Under the pieces are notes generated by a model that saw only the letters and a program-made list of their open reading frames with translations, was not told the DNA's origin and ran no database searches. From assembly GCA_012962595.1 (NCBI GenBank), contig DTXE01000138.1, positions 1 through 6,463 of the forward strand: a stretch of 6,463 nucleotides of DNA, written 5' to 3'. Shown piece by piece: positions 6,161 to 6,463 of this stretch; positions within the stretch are counted from its first letter, which is position 1, and the number at the start of each line of letters is the position of its first letter. Made by a program: the position numbers and the translations under genes. This DNA is from Syntrophaceae bacterium. GTDB lineage: Bacteria > Desulfobacterota > DTXE01.

Positions 6161-6463
6161 AATCGTTTTGAGAACATTAAGGAGGCCAGCCTCCCGAATT
6201 TCTTAAAAAACCTTTCATGTGAAACCCTCATGGCCTTCGGTCACAAACAAATATGAAAGAGTCTGTCTGATAACCTGGAATGATTTTTGCGGTCTGAAAA
6301 ATTGATTATATCTCTATCTGTTCACCTAATTACTTGCATGATTCACATATACGATTTGCTCTGAAAAGTGGGGGAATGTGGTTGGGGGCAAATAAGACCT
6401 TTTGATCCACAGACGGGTAAGGCTTTATACAAAGAAAAAAAGATTTATTATCTTAACCCCAAA
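6161..6463. other. Non-coding stretch with short dyads, function not recognised
   Basis: I see no open reading frame with a plausible start and ribosome binding site on either strand, and no tRNA or rRNA signature. It contains a perfect GC-rich dyad, GGAGGC-CA-GCCTCC (6181-6194), a smaller dyad TTTCA-TG-TGAAA (6213-6224), and a possible UUC-loop hairpin TGGCC-TTC-GGTCA (6231-6243). A weak plus-strand promoter match occurs near the right edge: TTGATC at 6402-6407, 18 bp, then TATACA at 6426-6431. That could serve a gene beyond the window. Nothing here is strong enough to name. Confidence 0.5.

Noticed and set aside
6179..6185. AAGGAGG as a plus-strand ribosome binding site
   Set aside because: No ATG, GTG or TTG start with an open frame follows at a workable distance; the motif is one arm of the GC-rich dyad.
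1..6463. CRISPR array, tRNA or rRNA genes
   Set aside because: No regularly spaced identical direct repeats and no tRNA or rRNA signature were seen on either strand.

Overview
The window looks like chromosomal DNA of a bacterium. An RNase III gene, a PilZ (c-di-GMP receptor) gene and sigma70-like promoter hexamers all point to Bacteria. The DNA is AT-rich by eye. Its arginine codons are mostly AGA/AGG and ATA is common for isoleucine, and the proteins are rich in Lys, Glu and Ile. Together with a protein-disulfide-oxidoreductase-type double thioredoxin fold, this suggests a thermophile, possibly from a deltaproteobacterial or Thermodesulfobacteria-like lineage. The lineage is inference only.

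Layout. Positions 1-767 (minus) hold a nearly complete rnc gene, cut at its 3' end by the window edge. A 99-bp divergent region (768-866) separates it from a plus-strand operon of three tightly spaced genes. These are a MoxR-type AAA+ ATPase (867-2198), a protein with an N-terminal HExxH zincin-like domain and a C-terminal VWA domain (2212-3771), and a protein ending in a GXGXG beta-helix (about 3758-4564). The second gene starts 13 nt after the first, and the third overlaps the second. Converging on this operon, with a 7-nt gap, are two minus-strand genes: a double thioredoxin-fold protein with one CPHC site and a HEAT-like tail (4572-5546), and a single-domain PilZ protein (5615-5974). A terminator-like hairpin lies between them. 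The last ~490 bp (5975-6463) hold no gene I can support. They do contain a good promoter candidate for the PilZ gene and a large imperfect inverted repeat between that promoter and the start codon.

How the genes may work together. MoxR ATPases are commonly encoded beside VWA proteins and act as chaperone-like machines for metal-cofactor insertion or complex assembly (RavA-ViaA, CoxD-CoxE and NorQ-NorD are examples). Here the pair has three extras: a four-cysteine cluster in the ATPase lid, an apparently intact HExxH site on the VWA protein, and a co-translated GXGXG beta-helix protein. The GXGXG fold is best known from glutamate synthase and from subunit C of formylmethanofuran dehydrogenase, neither of which is encoded in this window. 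This three-gene set is the most interesting item. I do not recognise it as a named system, and its substrate cannot be read from the sequence.
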